Numbered from the stretch's first letter, positions 18,556 through 28,945 are shown. The stretch is DNA of 64,000 nucleotides from Burkholderiales bacterium (GCA_019634955.1 JAHCAK010000017.1:19131-83130), one strand, 5' to 3'. Made by a program: numbers and translations. The notes: a model not told the origin generated them from the letters alone.

Positions 18556-19839
18556 ATGGCAGCGAACATGGTCTCCCCCCGCCCCGTGTGGCTGGTCCCC
18601 GGCGTGCGCACGCCGTTCGCGAAGGTCGACGGCGGCCTGCGCTCGCTCGACGCCGTCGCGCTCTCCGTGCCCGTGGCGAAGGCCATGGGCGCGCAGCTCG
18701 CGCCCGGCACGCGCCCCGACCTCCTCGCGTGGGGCACGGTGGCCTCCAACCTCGGCTGGAGCAACCTCGCGCGCGAGGTGCTGGTGGACGCGGGCCTCGA
18801 CGGCCGCACGCCCGCCTTTTCCACCGTGCTCGCGTGCTCGACCAGCATGGTCGCGGCCTTCGAGTGCGCGGGGATGCTGGGCGGCGACCTGCATCTCGCG
18901 ATGGCAGGCGGCGTGGAGAGCATGAGCCGCGTGCAGATCGCGCTCTCGCAGGGGCTCTCGGACTGGCTGCGCCGCCTCACGCAGGCGCGCACCCTGGGCG
19001 AGCGCATCGACCGCCTGCTCGCCATCCGCCTCGCCGACGTGAAGCTGCACGTGCCGGGGGTCAAGAACCGCGCCACGGGCAAGAGCATGGGCGAGCACTG
19101 CGAGGAGATGGTGAAGGCGTGGAAGATCGAGCGCGAGGCCCAGGACAGGATCGCGCTCGCCTCCCACGAGCGCGCCGTGAAGGCGCTCGCGACCGGCTTC
19201 TTCGACGACCTCGTGATCCCCGCGGGGGAAGCCGCGCGAGACGGCATCCCGCGCGCCGACACGACGCCGGAGAAGCTCGCGCGGCTCAGGCCCGCCTTCG
19301 ACCGCGACGCCGGCACCATCACGGCCGGCAACGCCTCGCCCCTGAGCGACGGCGCCGCCGCGGTGTGGGTTGCGACGGACGAGGGCCTCGCGCGGCTTCC
19401 CGCCGGCCGGCCCCGCGCGCGGCTCGTGGACTGGGAGATCGCGGCGGTCGACATCTTCCAGGAGGGCCTGCTCATGGCGCCGGCCTATGCGATCCCGCGG
19501 TTGCTCGCGCGGCAGGGATTGGCGCTCGCCGACATCGACCTGTGGGAGATCCACGAGGCCTTCGCGGCGCAGGTGCTGTGCAACGTGGCCGCGATCGAGG
19601 ACGAGGCTTTCGTGCGCGAGAAGGCGGGCGTTGCCGCCTCCCTCGGCAAGTTCCCGTGGGAGCGCTTCAACCCCAACGGCGGGAGCGTCGCCATCGGCCA
19701 CCCCTTCGGCGCGACCGGCGCGAGGATCCTCTCGCAGGCGGTGAAGGAGCTCGCGGCGCTGGGGCCGGGCAAGCGCGCCGTGGTTTCGATCTGCGCGGAC
19801 GGCGGCCTCGGCACCGTCGCGCTCCTCGAGTCCGCCTGA
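18556..19839 (+). CDS. Acetyl-CoA acyltransferase (thiolase)
   Basis: 427-residue thiolase. The nucleophilic Cys is in VLACSTSMVAAFECAG near residue 94; NPNGGSVAIGHPFGATGAR near 375 carries the catalytic His, and CADGGLGTVALLE at the end carries the acid/base Cys. The length and the insert after the first Cys resemble the FadI/trifunctional-beta type used in fatty-acid beta-oxidation more than biosynthetic PhaA. A ribosome-binding site GGAGC precedes ATG 18556. Followed by a dienoyl-CoA isomerase-like gene, which supports an oxidation role; substrate range is inferred. Confidence 0.9.
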   Translation: MAANMVSPRPVWLVPGVRTPFAKVDGGLRSLDAVALSVPVAKAMGAQLAPGTRPDLLAWGTVASNLGWSNLAREVLVDAGLDGRTPAFSTVLACSTSMVAAFECAGMLGGDLHLAMAGGVESMSRVQIALSQGLSDWLRRLTQARTLGERIDRLLAIRLADVKLHVPGVKNRATGKSMGEHCEEMVKAWKIEREAQDRIALASHERAVKALATGFFDDLVIPAGEAARDGIPRADTTPEKLARLRPAFDRDAGTITAGNASPLSDGAAAVWVATDEGLARLPAGRPRARLVDWEIAAVDIFQEGLLMAPAYAIPRLLARQGLALADIDLWEIHEAFAAQVLCNVAAIEDEAFVREKAGVAASLGKFPWERFNPNGGSVAIGHPFGATGARILSQAVKELAALGPGKRAVVSICADGGLGTVALLESA

Positions 19840-19877
19840 CCGTCCTTCCTTCCCCTTCCTTCGCAGCGGAGCGCCCC

Positions 19878-20690
19878 ATGACCTACCAGACCCTCGCCGT
19901 CGAGCAGCGCGGCGCCGTGGCCCTCGTGACCCTCGACCGGCCGGACAAGGCCAACGCGATGGAGGAGGCCATGTGGCACGAGATCCGGGAGGCCATGCGG
20001 TGGGCGGACGCGACCGACGCCGTGCGCGTTGTCGTGCTGCGCGGCGCCGGCAGGCACTTCACTGCCGGCATCGATCTCGCCATGCTGCAGGGCATCGCCG
20101 CGCGCATCCGCCACGCCGACCCGGCCCGCGCGAGCGAAAGGCTGCGCCGCCTGATCCTCGACATGCAGGACACGCTCACCGCCGTGGAGCGGTGCCGCAA
20201 GCCCGTGATCGCCGCGATCCACGGCGCCTGCTACGGCGGCGGCGTCGACCTCGCGACCGCGTGCGACCTGCGCTACTGCTCGGCGGACGCGCGCTTCTCG
20301 GTGAAGGAGATCGACGTCGGCATGACGGCGGACGTGGGCACGCTGCAGCGGCTTCCGAAGCTCGTGGGCGAGGGCATCGCGCGCGAGCTGGCCTACACCG
20401 GCCGCGTGGTCGACGGCGCCGAGGCGCAGGCCATCCGCCTCGTGAACCGCGTGTTCGAGACGCCCGAGGCGCTGGCCGAAGGCGTGCTCGCCATCGCGGA
20501 AGCCATCGCCGCGAAGAGCCCGCTCGCGATCCGGGGCATCAAGGAGATGATCACCTACGCGCGCGACCACACGGTGGCGGACGGGCTCAACTACGTGGCC
20601 ACGTGGAATGCCGCGATGCTGCTTTCGCGCGACCTGCAGGAGGCCGGCGCGGCCGCGCGGGAGAAGCGCCCCCCCGCATTCGACGACTGA
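19878..20690 (+). CDS. Crotonase-fold dienoyl-CoA isomerase-like protein
   Basis: 270-residue enoyl-CoA hydratase/isomerase. The oxyanion hole residues lie in HFTAGIDLAML near residue 58 and HGACYGGGVDLATACDLRY near 118. The segment VKEIDVGMTADVGTLQRLPK near 143-162 closely matches delta(3,5)-delta(2,4)-dienoyl-CoA isomerase (ECH1 type), where the Asp and Glu are catalytic; hydratases have a different pattern here. It probably isomerises dienoyl-CoA intermediates of unsaturated fatty acids. It sits between a thiolase and the formaldehyde-detoxification pair. Confidence 0.87.
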   Translation: MTYQTLAVEQRGAVALVTLDRPDKANAMEEAMWHEIREAMRWADATDAVRVVVLRGAGRHFTAGIDLAMLQGIAARIRHADPARASERLRRLILDMQDTLTAVERCRKPVIAAIHGACYGGGVDLATACDLRYCSADARFSVKEIDVGMTADVGTLQRLPKLVGEGIARELAYTGRVVDGAEAQAIRLVNRVFETPEALAEGVLAIAEAIAAKSPLAIRGIKEMITYARDHTVADGLNYVATWNAAMLLSRDLQEAGAAAREKRPPAFDD

Positions 20691-20706
20691 GAGAGGAGAA
20701 CCGCCC

Positions 20707-21812
<1,106 letters not shown>

Positions 21813-21813
<1 letters not shown>

Positions 21814-22664
21814 TGGAGCTCCTTTCCGCGCACGCCTCCTTCGGCGGGGAGCAGCGGTTCTGCCGGCACCCCTCGCGGGAGATCGGGCTGCCGATGCGGT
21901 TCTCGATCTACCTGCCGCCCGCCGCGCTCGGCGGCACGGGCGCGAAGGTGCCGCTCGTGGTGTACCTCGCCGGCCTCACCTGCACCGAGGAGACGTTTCC
22001 CGCGAAGGCGGGGGCGCAGCGTTTCGCGGCGGAGCTGGGGCTCGCGATCCTCTGCCCCGACACGAGCCCCCGCGGCGCGGGCGTCCCGGGGGAGGCCGAT
22101 GACTGGGACTTCGGGGTCGGCGCGGGGTTCTTCCTCGACGCCACGCGCGAGCCGTGGCAGCGGCACTGGCGCATGGAGAGCTATCTCCTCGAGGAACTGC
22201 TGCCGCTCGCGGGCGAGGCGTTTCCCGTCGATGCGGGCCGGGTGGGCCTCCTCGGCCACTCGATGGGCGGGCACGGCGCGCTCACCCTCGCCTTGCGCCA
22301 CCCGGGCCGGTTCCGCTCGGTCTCCGCCCTGGCGCCGATCTGCGCGCCCTCGGAGGTGCCGTGGGGCGTGAAGGCGTTCTCCGGCTACCTCGGGGAAGAC
22401 CGCGCGGCGTGGTCGCGGCACGATGCGAGCGCGCTCATCGCCGCCTGCGCGGCGCCGCCCTTTCCCGGCGGGATCCTGGTGGACCAGGGCCTCGCGGACA
22501 GATTCCTCGCCGGGCAGTTGCGGCCCGAGCGCCTGGAGGAAGCTTGCGCGAAGGCGGGCCAGCCCCTGCGGCTGCGGCGGCACGCCGGGTACGACCACTC
22601 GTATTACTTCGTCGCCACTTTCGTCGCCGACCACCTGCGCCACCACGCGGGCTCCCTCGCGTAG
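21813..22664 (+). CDS. frmB: S-formylglutathione hydrolase
   Basis: 283-residue esterase D/alpha-beta hydrolase that releases formate and glutathione. The nucleophile Ser is in GLLGHSMGGHGAL near residue 147; the His is in HAGYDHSYYF near the C-terminus; the oxyanion region is LAGLTCTEETF. ATG 21813 shares one base with the frmA stop, so expression is coupled. Also named fghA/yeiG in other organisms. No frmR repressor gene is adjacent. Confidence 0.95.
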
Positions 22665-22683
22665 CGGCCGGCGCGCCCGCGCG

Positions 22684-23328
22684 TCAGCGGGGGCGGGCGA
22701 CCTGCCGCAGCGCCTGCTCGAACGCTTCCGGCGGCTGGGCGCCCTCGATCACGTAACGCCCGTCCACGACCACGGTCGGCACGGCCGAGACGCCCTGCTC
22801 GCGCCAGTGGCGTTCGCGCTCGCGCACCTCGGCGGCGAACTCGTCGCTTTCGGCGATCGCCTTCGCGCGGGCCGAATCCAGACCCGCGGCCGCGGCCAGC
22901 TCGACGAGCACGTCCGCCGCACCCGGGTTGCGGCCCTCGGCGTGATAGGCGCGCAGCAAGGCGCGCTTCAGCGCCAGCCCGCGGCCCTCGATGCCGGCCC
23001 AATGGAGCATGCGGTGGGCGTCGAAGGTATTCCACACGTGCCTGCGCTCGCCGAAGGCGAAGCCCACGGCCGCGCCGCGCTCGCGGATGCGCGCCTGGGT
23101 CTCCCGCACCTGCTCGGCCGTGCGGCCGTACTTGCGCATGAGGTAGGGGATGGTCTCCACGCCCTCGGGTCCCATGTCGGGGTTCAGCTCGAAGGGCTCG
23201 AAGTGCAGTTTCACGCTTACCTCGCCCTCCAGGCGTGCCAGGGCCCGCTCGAAGGAGGCGAGGCCGATGGCGCACCAGGGGCAGGCGACGTCGGAGACGA
23301 AGGCGATGTCGAGGGGCGGGCGGTCCAT
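22684..23328 (-). CDS. DsbA-family oxidoreductase, FrnE-like
   Basis: 214-residue thioredoxin-fold protein without a signal peptide, so cytosolic. The active site is ACPWCAIG near residue 16 (CPWC), followed by LHFEPFELNPDMGPEG, a typical FrnE/polyketide-type DsbA feature, a helical insertion, and the cis-Pro loop GVSAVPTVVVDG near 180. Probably a disulfide isomerase or a glutathione-linked 2-hydroxychromene-carboxylate isomerase relative. Start at ATG 23328. It is convergent with frmB and divergent from thrH. Confidence 0.88.
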   Translation of the reverse strand: MDRPPLDIAFVSDVACPWCAIGLASFERALARLEGEVSVKLHFEPFELNPDMGPEGVETIPYLMRKYGRTAEQVRETQARIRERGAAVGFAFGERRHVWNTFDAHRMLHWAGIEGRGLALKRALLRAYHAEGRNPGAADVLVELAAAAGLDSARAKAIAESDEFAAEVRERERHWREQGVSAVPTVVVDGRYVIEGAQPPEAFEQALRQVARPR

Positions 23329-23394
23329 GGCGGCGAAAGGGGGGCGAAAGCCGGGATAATAGCCGGGCACGCCCGCGCGACCACGGAGAAGCCC

Positions 23395-23997
23395 TTGCAA
23401 ATCGTCTGCCTCGACCTCGAAGGGGTCCTCGTCCCCGAGATCTGGATCGAATTCTCGAAGCGCACCGGCATCCCGGAGCTCTCCCGCACCACGCGCGACG
23501 AGCCCGACTACGACAAGCTCATGCGCTTCCGGCTGGGCCTCCTCGAGGAGCGCCGGCTCGGCCTGCCGGACATCCAGGCCGTGATCGCCGGGATGGGCCC
23601 GATGCCCGGCGCGCGCGAATTCCTGGACGCGCTGCGCGAGCGCTTCCAGGTGGTGATCCTCTCCGACACCTTCTACGAGTTCGCGCGGCCCCTCATGGAG
23701 CAGCTCGGGATGCCCACGCTCTTCTGCCACCGGCTGGAGGTGGACGAGGCCGGGTTCGTGCGCGGCTATCGCCTGCGCCTGCCGGACCAGAAGCGCGCCG
23801 CCGTGAATGCCTTCCGCGCGCTCAACTTCCGGGTGATCGCCGCCGGGGACTCGTACAACGACACCGCGATGCTGGGCGCCGCGCACGCGGGCATCTTCTT
23901 CCGGCCGCCCGCGGGCATCACGGCGCAGTTCCCGCAGTTCCCCGTGACGCGGGACTATGCGGAGCTGATGGCCGCCATCGAGGCGGCCGCGTGCTGA
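23395..23997 (+). CDS. thrH: Phosphoserine phosphatase / phosphoserine-homoserine phosphotransferase ThrH
   Basis: 200-residue HAD-superfamily enzyme. Motif I is CLDLEGVLVPEIWIEF at the N-terminus (catalytic Asp pair variant DLEG), motif II is ILSDTFYEF, and motif III/IV includes KRAAV and AAGDSYNDTAML. The DLEGVL N-terminus and short length fit ThrH rather than SerB. The only good start is TTG at 23395, with GGAGAA upstream. It overlaps the glutathione transferase gene by 7 bases. Confidence 0.88.
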   Translation: MQIVCLDLEGVLVPEIWIEFSKRTGIPELSRTTRDEPDYDKLMRFRLGLLEERRLGLPDIQAVIAGMGPMPGAREFLDALRERFQVVILSDTFYEFARPLMEQLGMPTLFCHRLEVDEAGFVRGYRLRLPDQKRAAVNAFRALNFRVIAAGDSYNDTAMLGAAHAGIFFRPPAGITAQFPQFPVTRDYAELMAAIEAAAC

Positions 23998-24680
23998 CCG
24001 TCCACCACCTCGAGGCCTCGCGCTCGCACCGCATCCTCTGGCTGCTCGAGGAACTGGGCGTCGCCTACACGCTGAAGACCTGGCGGCGCGACAAGGCGAC
24101 CCGCCTCGCGCCGCCCGCGCTCAAGAAGATCCACCCGCTGGGCAAGTCGCCGGTGATCGACGACGACGGCGAGGTGGTCGCCGAGTCCGGCGCGATCATC
24201 GAGTACCTGGCGGAGAAGTACGGGAAGGAGGCGACCGGCGAGCTCGCGAACCTCCAGCCGCGCGCCGGGACGGCTGCCCACCGGCAGTGCCGCTTCTGGA
24301 TGCACTACGCCGAGGGCTCGCTCATGAACTGGCTGCTGATGAAGCTGGTCTTCCAGTCGATCCCGAAGCAGAAGATGCCGTTCTTCGCGCGCCCCGTCGC
24401 CCGCGCGATCTGCGCCGGCGTGCAGGAGAAGCTCGTCGACCCCAATCTCGAGACGGCGCGGCGGTTCATCGAGGATCACCTGGGGCGCAACGCGTGGTTC
24501 GCCGGGAAGTCGCTCACGATCGCGGACTTCCAGATGTGCTTCGCGGTCGAGGCGCTCCTCTCGCGCGGCGCGGATGCGGCGGCGAGCCCGAACCTCGCAG
24601 CCTGGCGGGAGCGGGTCGCGGCCCGCCCCGCTTACCGGCGCGCGCTGGAAAAGGGCGGGCCGGTCATCCTCGCGGCCTGA
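23991..24680 (+). CDS. Glutathione S-transferase family protein
   Basis: 229 residues. The N-terminal thioredoxin-like domain begins VLTVHHLEASRSHRILWLLEEL and has the glutathione gamma-Glu-binding Ser in VVAESGAIIEYLAEKYG near residue 63; the C-terminal helical domain has WFAGKSLTIADFQMCF with the conserved N-capping Asp near 183. It resembles the short beta/theta-like bacterial GSTs. Starts with GTG at 23991, overlapping thrH. Substrate unknown. Confidence 0.9.
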   Translation: MLTVHHLEASRSHRILWLLEELGVAYTLKTWRRDKATRLAPPALKKIHPLGKSPVIDDDGEVVAESGAIIEYLAEKYGKEATGELANLQPRAGTAAHRQCRFWMHYAEGSLMNWLLMKLVFQSIPKQKMPFFARPVARAICAGVQEKLVDPNLETARRFIEDHLGRNAWFAGKSLTIADFQMCFAVEALLSRGADAAASPNLAAWRERVAARPAYRRALEKGGPVILAA

Positions 24681-24690
24681 GCGCCTCGCG

Positions 24691-25212
24691 TCATCCCCCG
24701 GCCGCGCGGGCGGTCACGGCGGTGAGGATGCCCTGCAGGATCGCGAGCGGCGTCGGCGGGCACCCCGGCACCGTCACGTCCACCGGGATCACGTTCGCCA
24801 CCTTGCCGCAGCTCGCGTAGCTCTCGCCGAAGATGCCGCCCGTGCAGCCGCAGTCGCCCACGGCCACCACCAGCTTCGGGTCCGGCGTGGCCTCCCAGGC
24901 GATCCTGAGGGCCGGCTCCATGTTCTTCGCGACCGGGCCGGTGACGAGCAGCATGTCGGCGTGCCGCGGGCTCGCCACGAAGCGGATCCCCAGCCCCTCG
25001 AGGTTGTAGTAAGGGTTGTTGAGCGCGTGGATCTCCAGCTCGCAGCCGTTGCAGGAGCCCGCGTCCACCTGGCGGATGGCGAGCGCGCGGCCGAGGAGCG
25101 CGAGGATCTCCGCCTGGATCTCCGGGGCGCGGGCGCGAAGCGCCTCGTCGGGCGGGGGCGCGGCCTCGCTCACGAGGCCGGTGCGGGCGATCTGGCGCAG
25201 GATGCGGATCAT
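24691..25212 (-). CDS. hyfI: Hydrogenase-4/complex I-like Fe-S small subunit (HyfI/NuoB-like)
   Basis: 173-residue NuoB/HycG-type subunit of the membrane complex encoded upstream. Cluster Cys candidates are C54 and C57 (SCNGCELE), C121/C123 (GDCGCTGG) and C151 (PGCPPTP), the layout of the proximal [4Fe-4S] cluster in group 4 hydrogenases. It overlaps hyfG by one base and is the last gene of the run. In this complex it would bind the terminal iron-sulfur cluster facing the large subunit. The fact that its Cys are kept while the large subunit has lost nickel ligands suggests electron transfer still matters. Confidence 0.88.
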   Translation of the reverse strand: MIRILRQIARTGLVSEAAPPPDEALRARAPEIQAEILALLGRALAIRQVDAGSCNGCELEIHALNNPYYNLEGLGIRFVASPRHADMLLVTGPVAKNMEPALRIAWEATPDPKLVVAVGDCGCTGGIFGESYASCGKVANVIPVDVTVPGCPPTPLAILQGILTAVTARAAGG

Positions 25213-26768
25213 CAGCCGTCCTGCCCCGAGTAGCTCAGGTTGAAGCTCTTGTTGATGAGCGGGAAGTCGGGAACGATGTTGCCGATCACGGCGTGCTCGA
25301 TCACCGGCCAGTTCTGCCACGAGGGGTCGTGCGCGTGGCAGCGGCGGATCATGCCGCCTTCGCCCGCTTCCAGCGCCACGAAGGCCTCGCCCCGCCAGCC
25401 TTCCACCCAGCCCACGCCGAAGGCCTGCGGGCGCGGCGCGGGCAGCTCCTCCGCGAGCTCCCCGTCGGGCGCGGCGAGCGCGATGGCGCGCACGAGCCGG
25501 AGCGACTCCAGCAGCTCGTCGAAGCGCACCGCCACGCGCGCGGCCACGTCGCCGGCGGCCGAGCCCGCCTTGCGCACGGCGAGCTCGCCGTAGGGCACGG
25601 CGGGAAAGTCCACGCGCAGGTCGCAGGCCTGCCCGCTCGCGCGCCCCGCGAGGCCGGTGAGCCCGAGGGCGCGCGCGAGCTCCGGCGTGGCGCGGCCCGT
25701 GGTGAGGAAGCGGTCCTGCAGCCCCGCGTGCTCGTCGAAGATGGCGCGAAGCTCGCGCGCCTCGCGCTCGACCGCGTGCGAGGTCGCGATCATCGCCTCG
25801 GCCTGCGCGGCGTCGAAGGCGCGGGCGACGCCGCCGGGAACCACGAGGTCCATGAGCATCCGGTGGCCGAAGACGGCCGCGTTCTCGCGCAGCCAGTCCT
25901 CCTTGATGCGCATGAACTGCGCCAGCGCGAAGCCGAAGGCGGCGTCGTTGCCCAGCGCCCCGAGGTCGCCCAGGTGGTTGGCCACGCGCTCGCGCTCCAG
26001 GAACATCGCCCGCAGCCACCGCGCGCGCGGCGGCGGCACGACGCCCAGCAGCGATTCGGCCGCCTGCGCGTAGGCCCAGGCGAAGGCGACCGTGGAATCG
26101 CCGGAGACGCGCCCCGCGAGCCGGAACCCCTCCGCCACCGTGAACGCCTCGAAGCGCTTGTCGATGCCCTTGTGCACGTAACCCAGCCGCGCCTCCAGCC
26201 GCAGCACCTTCTCGCCCACGATGGAGAAGCGGAAGTGGCCGGGCTCGATGGTGCCGGCGTGGATGGGGCCCACGGGGATCTCGTGCACGCCGTCGCCCTC
26301 CACGCGCACGAACGGGTAGTCGGTGAAGGCATTGGGCGGGAGCTTCGCCGCGTCGAAGTCGCGCCGCAGCGGGAAGGCGCCCTCCGGCCACGCGCCGTGC
26401 CGCAGCCACGGGCGCGTGTCGGCGGCGCCCGCCGCGCCGATGCCCAGCAGGTCGAAGAGCGCGCGCTGCATGCGGCCCGCCGCCGGGAAAAGGCCGGAGA
26501 GGTCCGGGAAGGCCGGCGCGGAATCCGGCACGAGCAGCTCCACCACGGCGAGCCCGTCCTTCACCGCGTAGGCGGCGTAGACGGAATACTCGTCCTCGTC
26601 CTCCGCGAGGTCGCGGTGGTCCGCGCCCCACAGCGCCACCAGGCGCCCGCCGCCCTCGCGCACGAGCCGCGCGGCCTCCGTCCACTGCCACTCGCCTACG
26701 GCCGCGATCGCCGCCGGCGCCTCGCCCGGCAGGGCCTTCCACTGGAGATTGAGTCCCGGTATCCGCAT
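25212..26768 (-). CDS. hyfG: Hydrogenase-like large subunit lacking Ni ligands (HyfG/NuoCD-like, Ehr type)
   Basis: 518 residues: an N-terminal NuoC-like domain (about 1-150) fused to a NuoD/HycE-like domain (GPIHAGTIEPGHFRF, then LGYVHKGIDKRFE). In group 4 [NiFe] hydrogenases the next segment is RxCGxC; here it is RVSGDS, with S222 and S225 in the Cys positions, and the C-terminus (NLSYSGQDG) has no CxxC. It therefore cannot hold a NiFe centre and is not a hydrogenase. This matches energy-converting hydrogenase-related (Ehr) complexes, thought to link complex I and group 4 enzymes. The reaction it catalyses is unknown. Confidence 0.88.
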   Translation of the reverse strand: MRIPGLNLQWKALPGEAPAAIAAVGEWQWTEAARLVREGGGRLVALWGADHRDLAEDEDEYSVYAAYAVKDGLAVVELLVPDSAPAFPDLSGLFPAAGRMQRALFDLLGIGAAGAADTRPWLRHGAWPEGAFPLRRDFDAAKLPPNAFTDYPFVRVEGDGVHEIPVGPIHAGTIEPGHFRFSIVGEKVLRLEARLGYVHKGIDKRFEAFTVAEGFRLAGRVSGDSTVAFAWAYAQAAESLLGVVPPPRARWLRAMFLERERVANHLGDLGALGNDAAFGFALAQFMRIKEDWLRENAAVFGHRMLMDLVVPGGVARAFDAAQAEAMIATSHAVEREARELRAIFDEHAGLQDRFLTTGRATPELARALGLTGLAGRASGQACDLRVDFPAVPYGELAVRKAGSAAGDVAARVAVRFDELLESLRLVRAIALAAPDGELAEELPAPRPQAFGVGWVEGWRGEAFVALEAGEGGMIRRCHAHDPSWQNWPVIEHAVIGNIVPDFPLINKSFNLSYSGQDG

Positions 26769-26781
26769 GTGCCCTTGCTTT

Positions 26782-26817
26782 CCTCCGTGCCCTCTGCGCC
26801 CTCTGCGCCCTCTGTGT
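26782..26817. repeat. Four tandem 9-bp units between hyfF and hyfG
   Basis: Plus-strand units CCTCCGTGC, CCTCTGCGC, CCTCTGCGC and CCTCTGTGT lie end to end in the 58-bp hyfF-hyfG gap. On the coding (minus) strand they give repeated CAGAGG/CGGAGG, the last forming GGAGGAAA near the hyfG start. It resembles the short purine-rich dispersed repeats seen between genes in many GC-rich genomes. Confidence 0.75.
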
Positions 26818-26826
26818 TGAAAGACC

Positions 26827-28278
26827 CTATCCCAGCAATCGCGCGGCTTCCTGGTACCACGCGGCGAGATACGGCGGGATGTAGAGCCCCAGCAGCAACC
26901 CCAGCCCCAGGTGCACGAACACCGGCACCAGCGCCGGCTGGTGGGCCAACGGCTTCATGTGCGTGTCGCCGAACACCATCGGCTGCACGCGCGAGAAGAC
27001 GGCCGCGAAGGCCACGCCGAGGGCGAGCAGCAGGAAGGGTGTCGCCCACGGGTGCTCGCGCATGGCGGTGGTGAGGATGAGGAACTCGCTCGCGAAGACG
27101 CCGAACGGCGGCATGCCCAGGATCGCGAGCGTGCCGATCATGAGGCCCCAGCCCACGGTGGGGCTCACCTTGACCAGCCCGCGGATGTCCTCCATCACCT
27201 GCGTGCCGGCCTTCTGCGCGGCGTGGCCCACGGCGAAGAAGATGGCGCTCTTCACGAGGGAGTGCACCGTCATGTGCAGCAGCCCCGCGAAGTTGGCGAT
27301 GGGGCCGGCCATGCCGAAGGCGAAGGTGACGAGGCCCATGTGCTCGATGGAGGAGTAGGCGAACATGCGCTTCACGTCGCGCTGGCGCGACAGGAAGAAG
27401 GCCGCCACCACCACCGAGAGCAGGCCGAAGCCCATCATCATGTTGCCGGCGAAGCGCGATTCCAGCGCCCCGTCGGCGAGCACCTTGCAGCGGATCACGC
27501 TGTAGAGGGCCACGTTCAGCAGCAGCCCCGAGAGCACGGCGGAGATGGGCGTGGGGCCCTCGGCGTGCGCGTCCGGCAGCCAGTTGTGCAGCGGCACCAG
27601 GCCGATCTTCGTGCCGTAGCCCACCAGCAGGAAGACGAAGGCGAGCGACATGATGGCGGGCTCGAGGTCCGCCTTCACCAGGTTCAGGTGCGTCCAGAGG
27701 AGCGCGTTGCCCTCCGCCCCCAGCACGCGCTCGGCGGCGAAGTAGAGCAGGATCGTGCCGAAGAGCGCCTGCGCGATGCCCACGCCGCAGAGGATGAAGT
27801 ACTTCCACGCCGCCTCGAGCGACGCGGCCGTCCGGTACACCGACACCAGGAGCACGGTCGCGAGCGTGGCCGCCTCCATCGCCACCCACAGGATCCCGAG
27901 GTTGTTGGTGGTGAGCGCGAGCAGCATCGTCGCCATGAACGCCTGGTACATGCTGTGGTACAGGCGCAGCCGCGGGCCGGTCATCTTGCCCTTGTCGCGC
28001 TCGATGCGCATGTAGGGCCGCGAGAAGAGCGAGGTGGTGAAGCCCACGAAGGCGGTGAGCGCCACGAGGAAGACGTTCAGCGCGTCGATGAAGAACTGCT
28101 CGCCGAAGGCGGTGATGGGCCCGCCGGAGATCACCTCCGCCGTGAGCCAGGCCGAGGCCGCGAAGGTGGCGAGGCTGAAGCCCGCGTTCACCTCGGGCGC
28201 GGACGGGCGGTCGCCCCACAGCCACAGGAAGGGGCCGCCGAAGAGCGGGATGGCGAGGAGGGCGATGAACGCTTCCAT
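26827..28278 (-). CDS. hyfF: Hydrogenase-4 component F-like membrane subunit (antiporter-type)
   Basis: 483-residue polytopic protein with about 14 hydrophobic helices, homologous to NuoN/NuoL/Mrp-type antiporter subunits. Visible: LGILWVAMEAATLATVLLV with the conserved membrane Glu, GLVPLHNWLPDAHAEGPTP with the conserved Lys/His region preceding it, and KRMFAYSSIEHMGLV. It should form one ion-translocating channel of the complex. It starts 7 bases after hyfE on the same strand. Confidence 0.92.
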   Translation of the reverse strand: MEAFIALLAIPLFGGPFLWLWGDRPSAPEVNAGFSLATFAASAWLTAEVISGGPITAFGEQFFIDALNVFLVALTAFVGFTTSLFSRPYMRIERDKGKMTGPRLRLYHSMYQAFMATMLLALTTNNLGILWVAMEAATLATVLLVSVYRTAASLEAAWKYFILCGVGIAQALFGTILLYFAAERVLGAEGNALLWTHLNLVKADLEPAIMSLAFVFLLVGYGTKIGLVPLHNWLPDAHAEGPTPISAVLSGLLLNVALYSVIRCKVLADGALESRFAGNMMMGFGLLSVVVAAFFLSRQRDVKRMFAYSSIEHMGLVTFAFGMAGPIANFAGLLHMTVHSLVKSAIFFAVGHAAQKAGTQVMEDIRGLVKVSPTVGWGLMIGTLAILGMPPFGVFASEFLILTTAMREHPWATPFLLLALGVAFAAVFSRVQPMVFGDTHMKPLAHQPALVPVFVHLGLGLLLGLYIPPYLAAWYQEAARLLG

Positions 28279-28285
28279 CTGGCGC

Positions 28286-28945
28286 TCAGTCCTCCTTCAG
28301 TTTCTCGAGATGGTGGATGTCCAGCGAGTCGAACTGCTCGCGGATCTGGAACATGAACACCCCGAGGATGATCATGCCCACCAGCACGTCCAGCGCGATG
28401 CCCAGCTCCACCACCATCGGCATGCCGTAGGTGGCGCTGGTCGCCGCGAAGAAGAGCCCGTTCTCCATGGCGAGGAAGCCGATCACCTGCGGCACGGCCT
28501 TGGAGCGCGTGATCATCATGAGGAAGGACATGAGCACGCAGGCGAGCGCGATGCCGAGCGTGCCGCGCGCGATCGACTGCGAGAACTCCGAGATCGGCAG
28601 CGCCAGGTTGAAGGCGAAGACCACCAGCACGATTCCCACCAGCATCATCGTCGGGATGTTGATGAGGGTCTCGATGTCCCACTTCACGTTGAGGCGCCGG
28701 ATGAGGCGGTGCAGGATCAGCGGCAGCGCCACCACCTTGAGCACGAAGGTGATCCCCGCCGACCAGTAGAGGTGGTGCTGGCCCGTGGCCCAGGCGACGG
28801 TGACGGTGGAGCCCACGAGGGCGAGCCCCTGCACGGCGAAGAGGTTGATGAGCGTGACGATGCGCCGCTGCGCGAGCATCGCGAAGGCGATGAGCAGCAG
28901 CACCGACGCGAAGAGGTTGATGACCTGGCTGGTGAAGGGCGTCAT
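28286..28945 (-). CDS. hyfE: Hydrogenase-4 component E-like membrane subunit
   Basis: 219 residues, six or seven hydrophobic helices. The C-terminal half (QVIGFLAMENGLFFAATSATYGMPMVVELG) has the two membrane Glu of NuoK in ENG and VELG. HyfE proteins are NuoK-like with an extra N-terminal part. Ends with a short charged tail (DIHHLEKLKED). Encoded 9 bases after hyfC. Its retained acidic residues imply a working proton or sodium path. Confidence 0.9.
   Translation of the reverse strand: MTPFTSQVINLFASVLLLIAFAMLAQRRIVTLINLFAVQGLALVGSTVTVAWATGQHHLYWSAGITFVLKVVALPLILHRLIRRLNVKWDIETLINIPTMMLVGIVLVVFAFNLALPISEFSQSIARGTLGIALACVLMSFLMMITRSKAVPQVIGFLAMENGLFFAATSATYGMPMVVELGIALDVLVGMIILGVFMFQIREQFDSLDIHHLEKLKED

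Noticed and set aside
25212..26768. Annotation as a [NiFe] hydrogenase large subunit
   Set aside because: Both halves of the nickel-binding CxxC pattern are missing (RVSGDS near 220 and no C-terminal CxxC), and no maturation genes are nearby.
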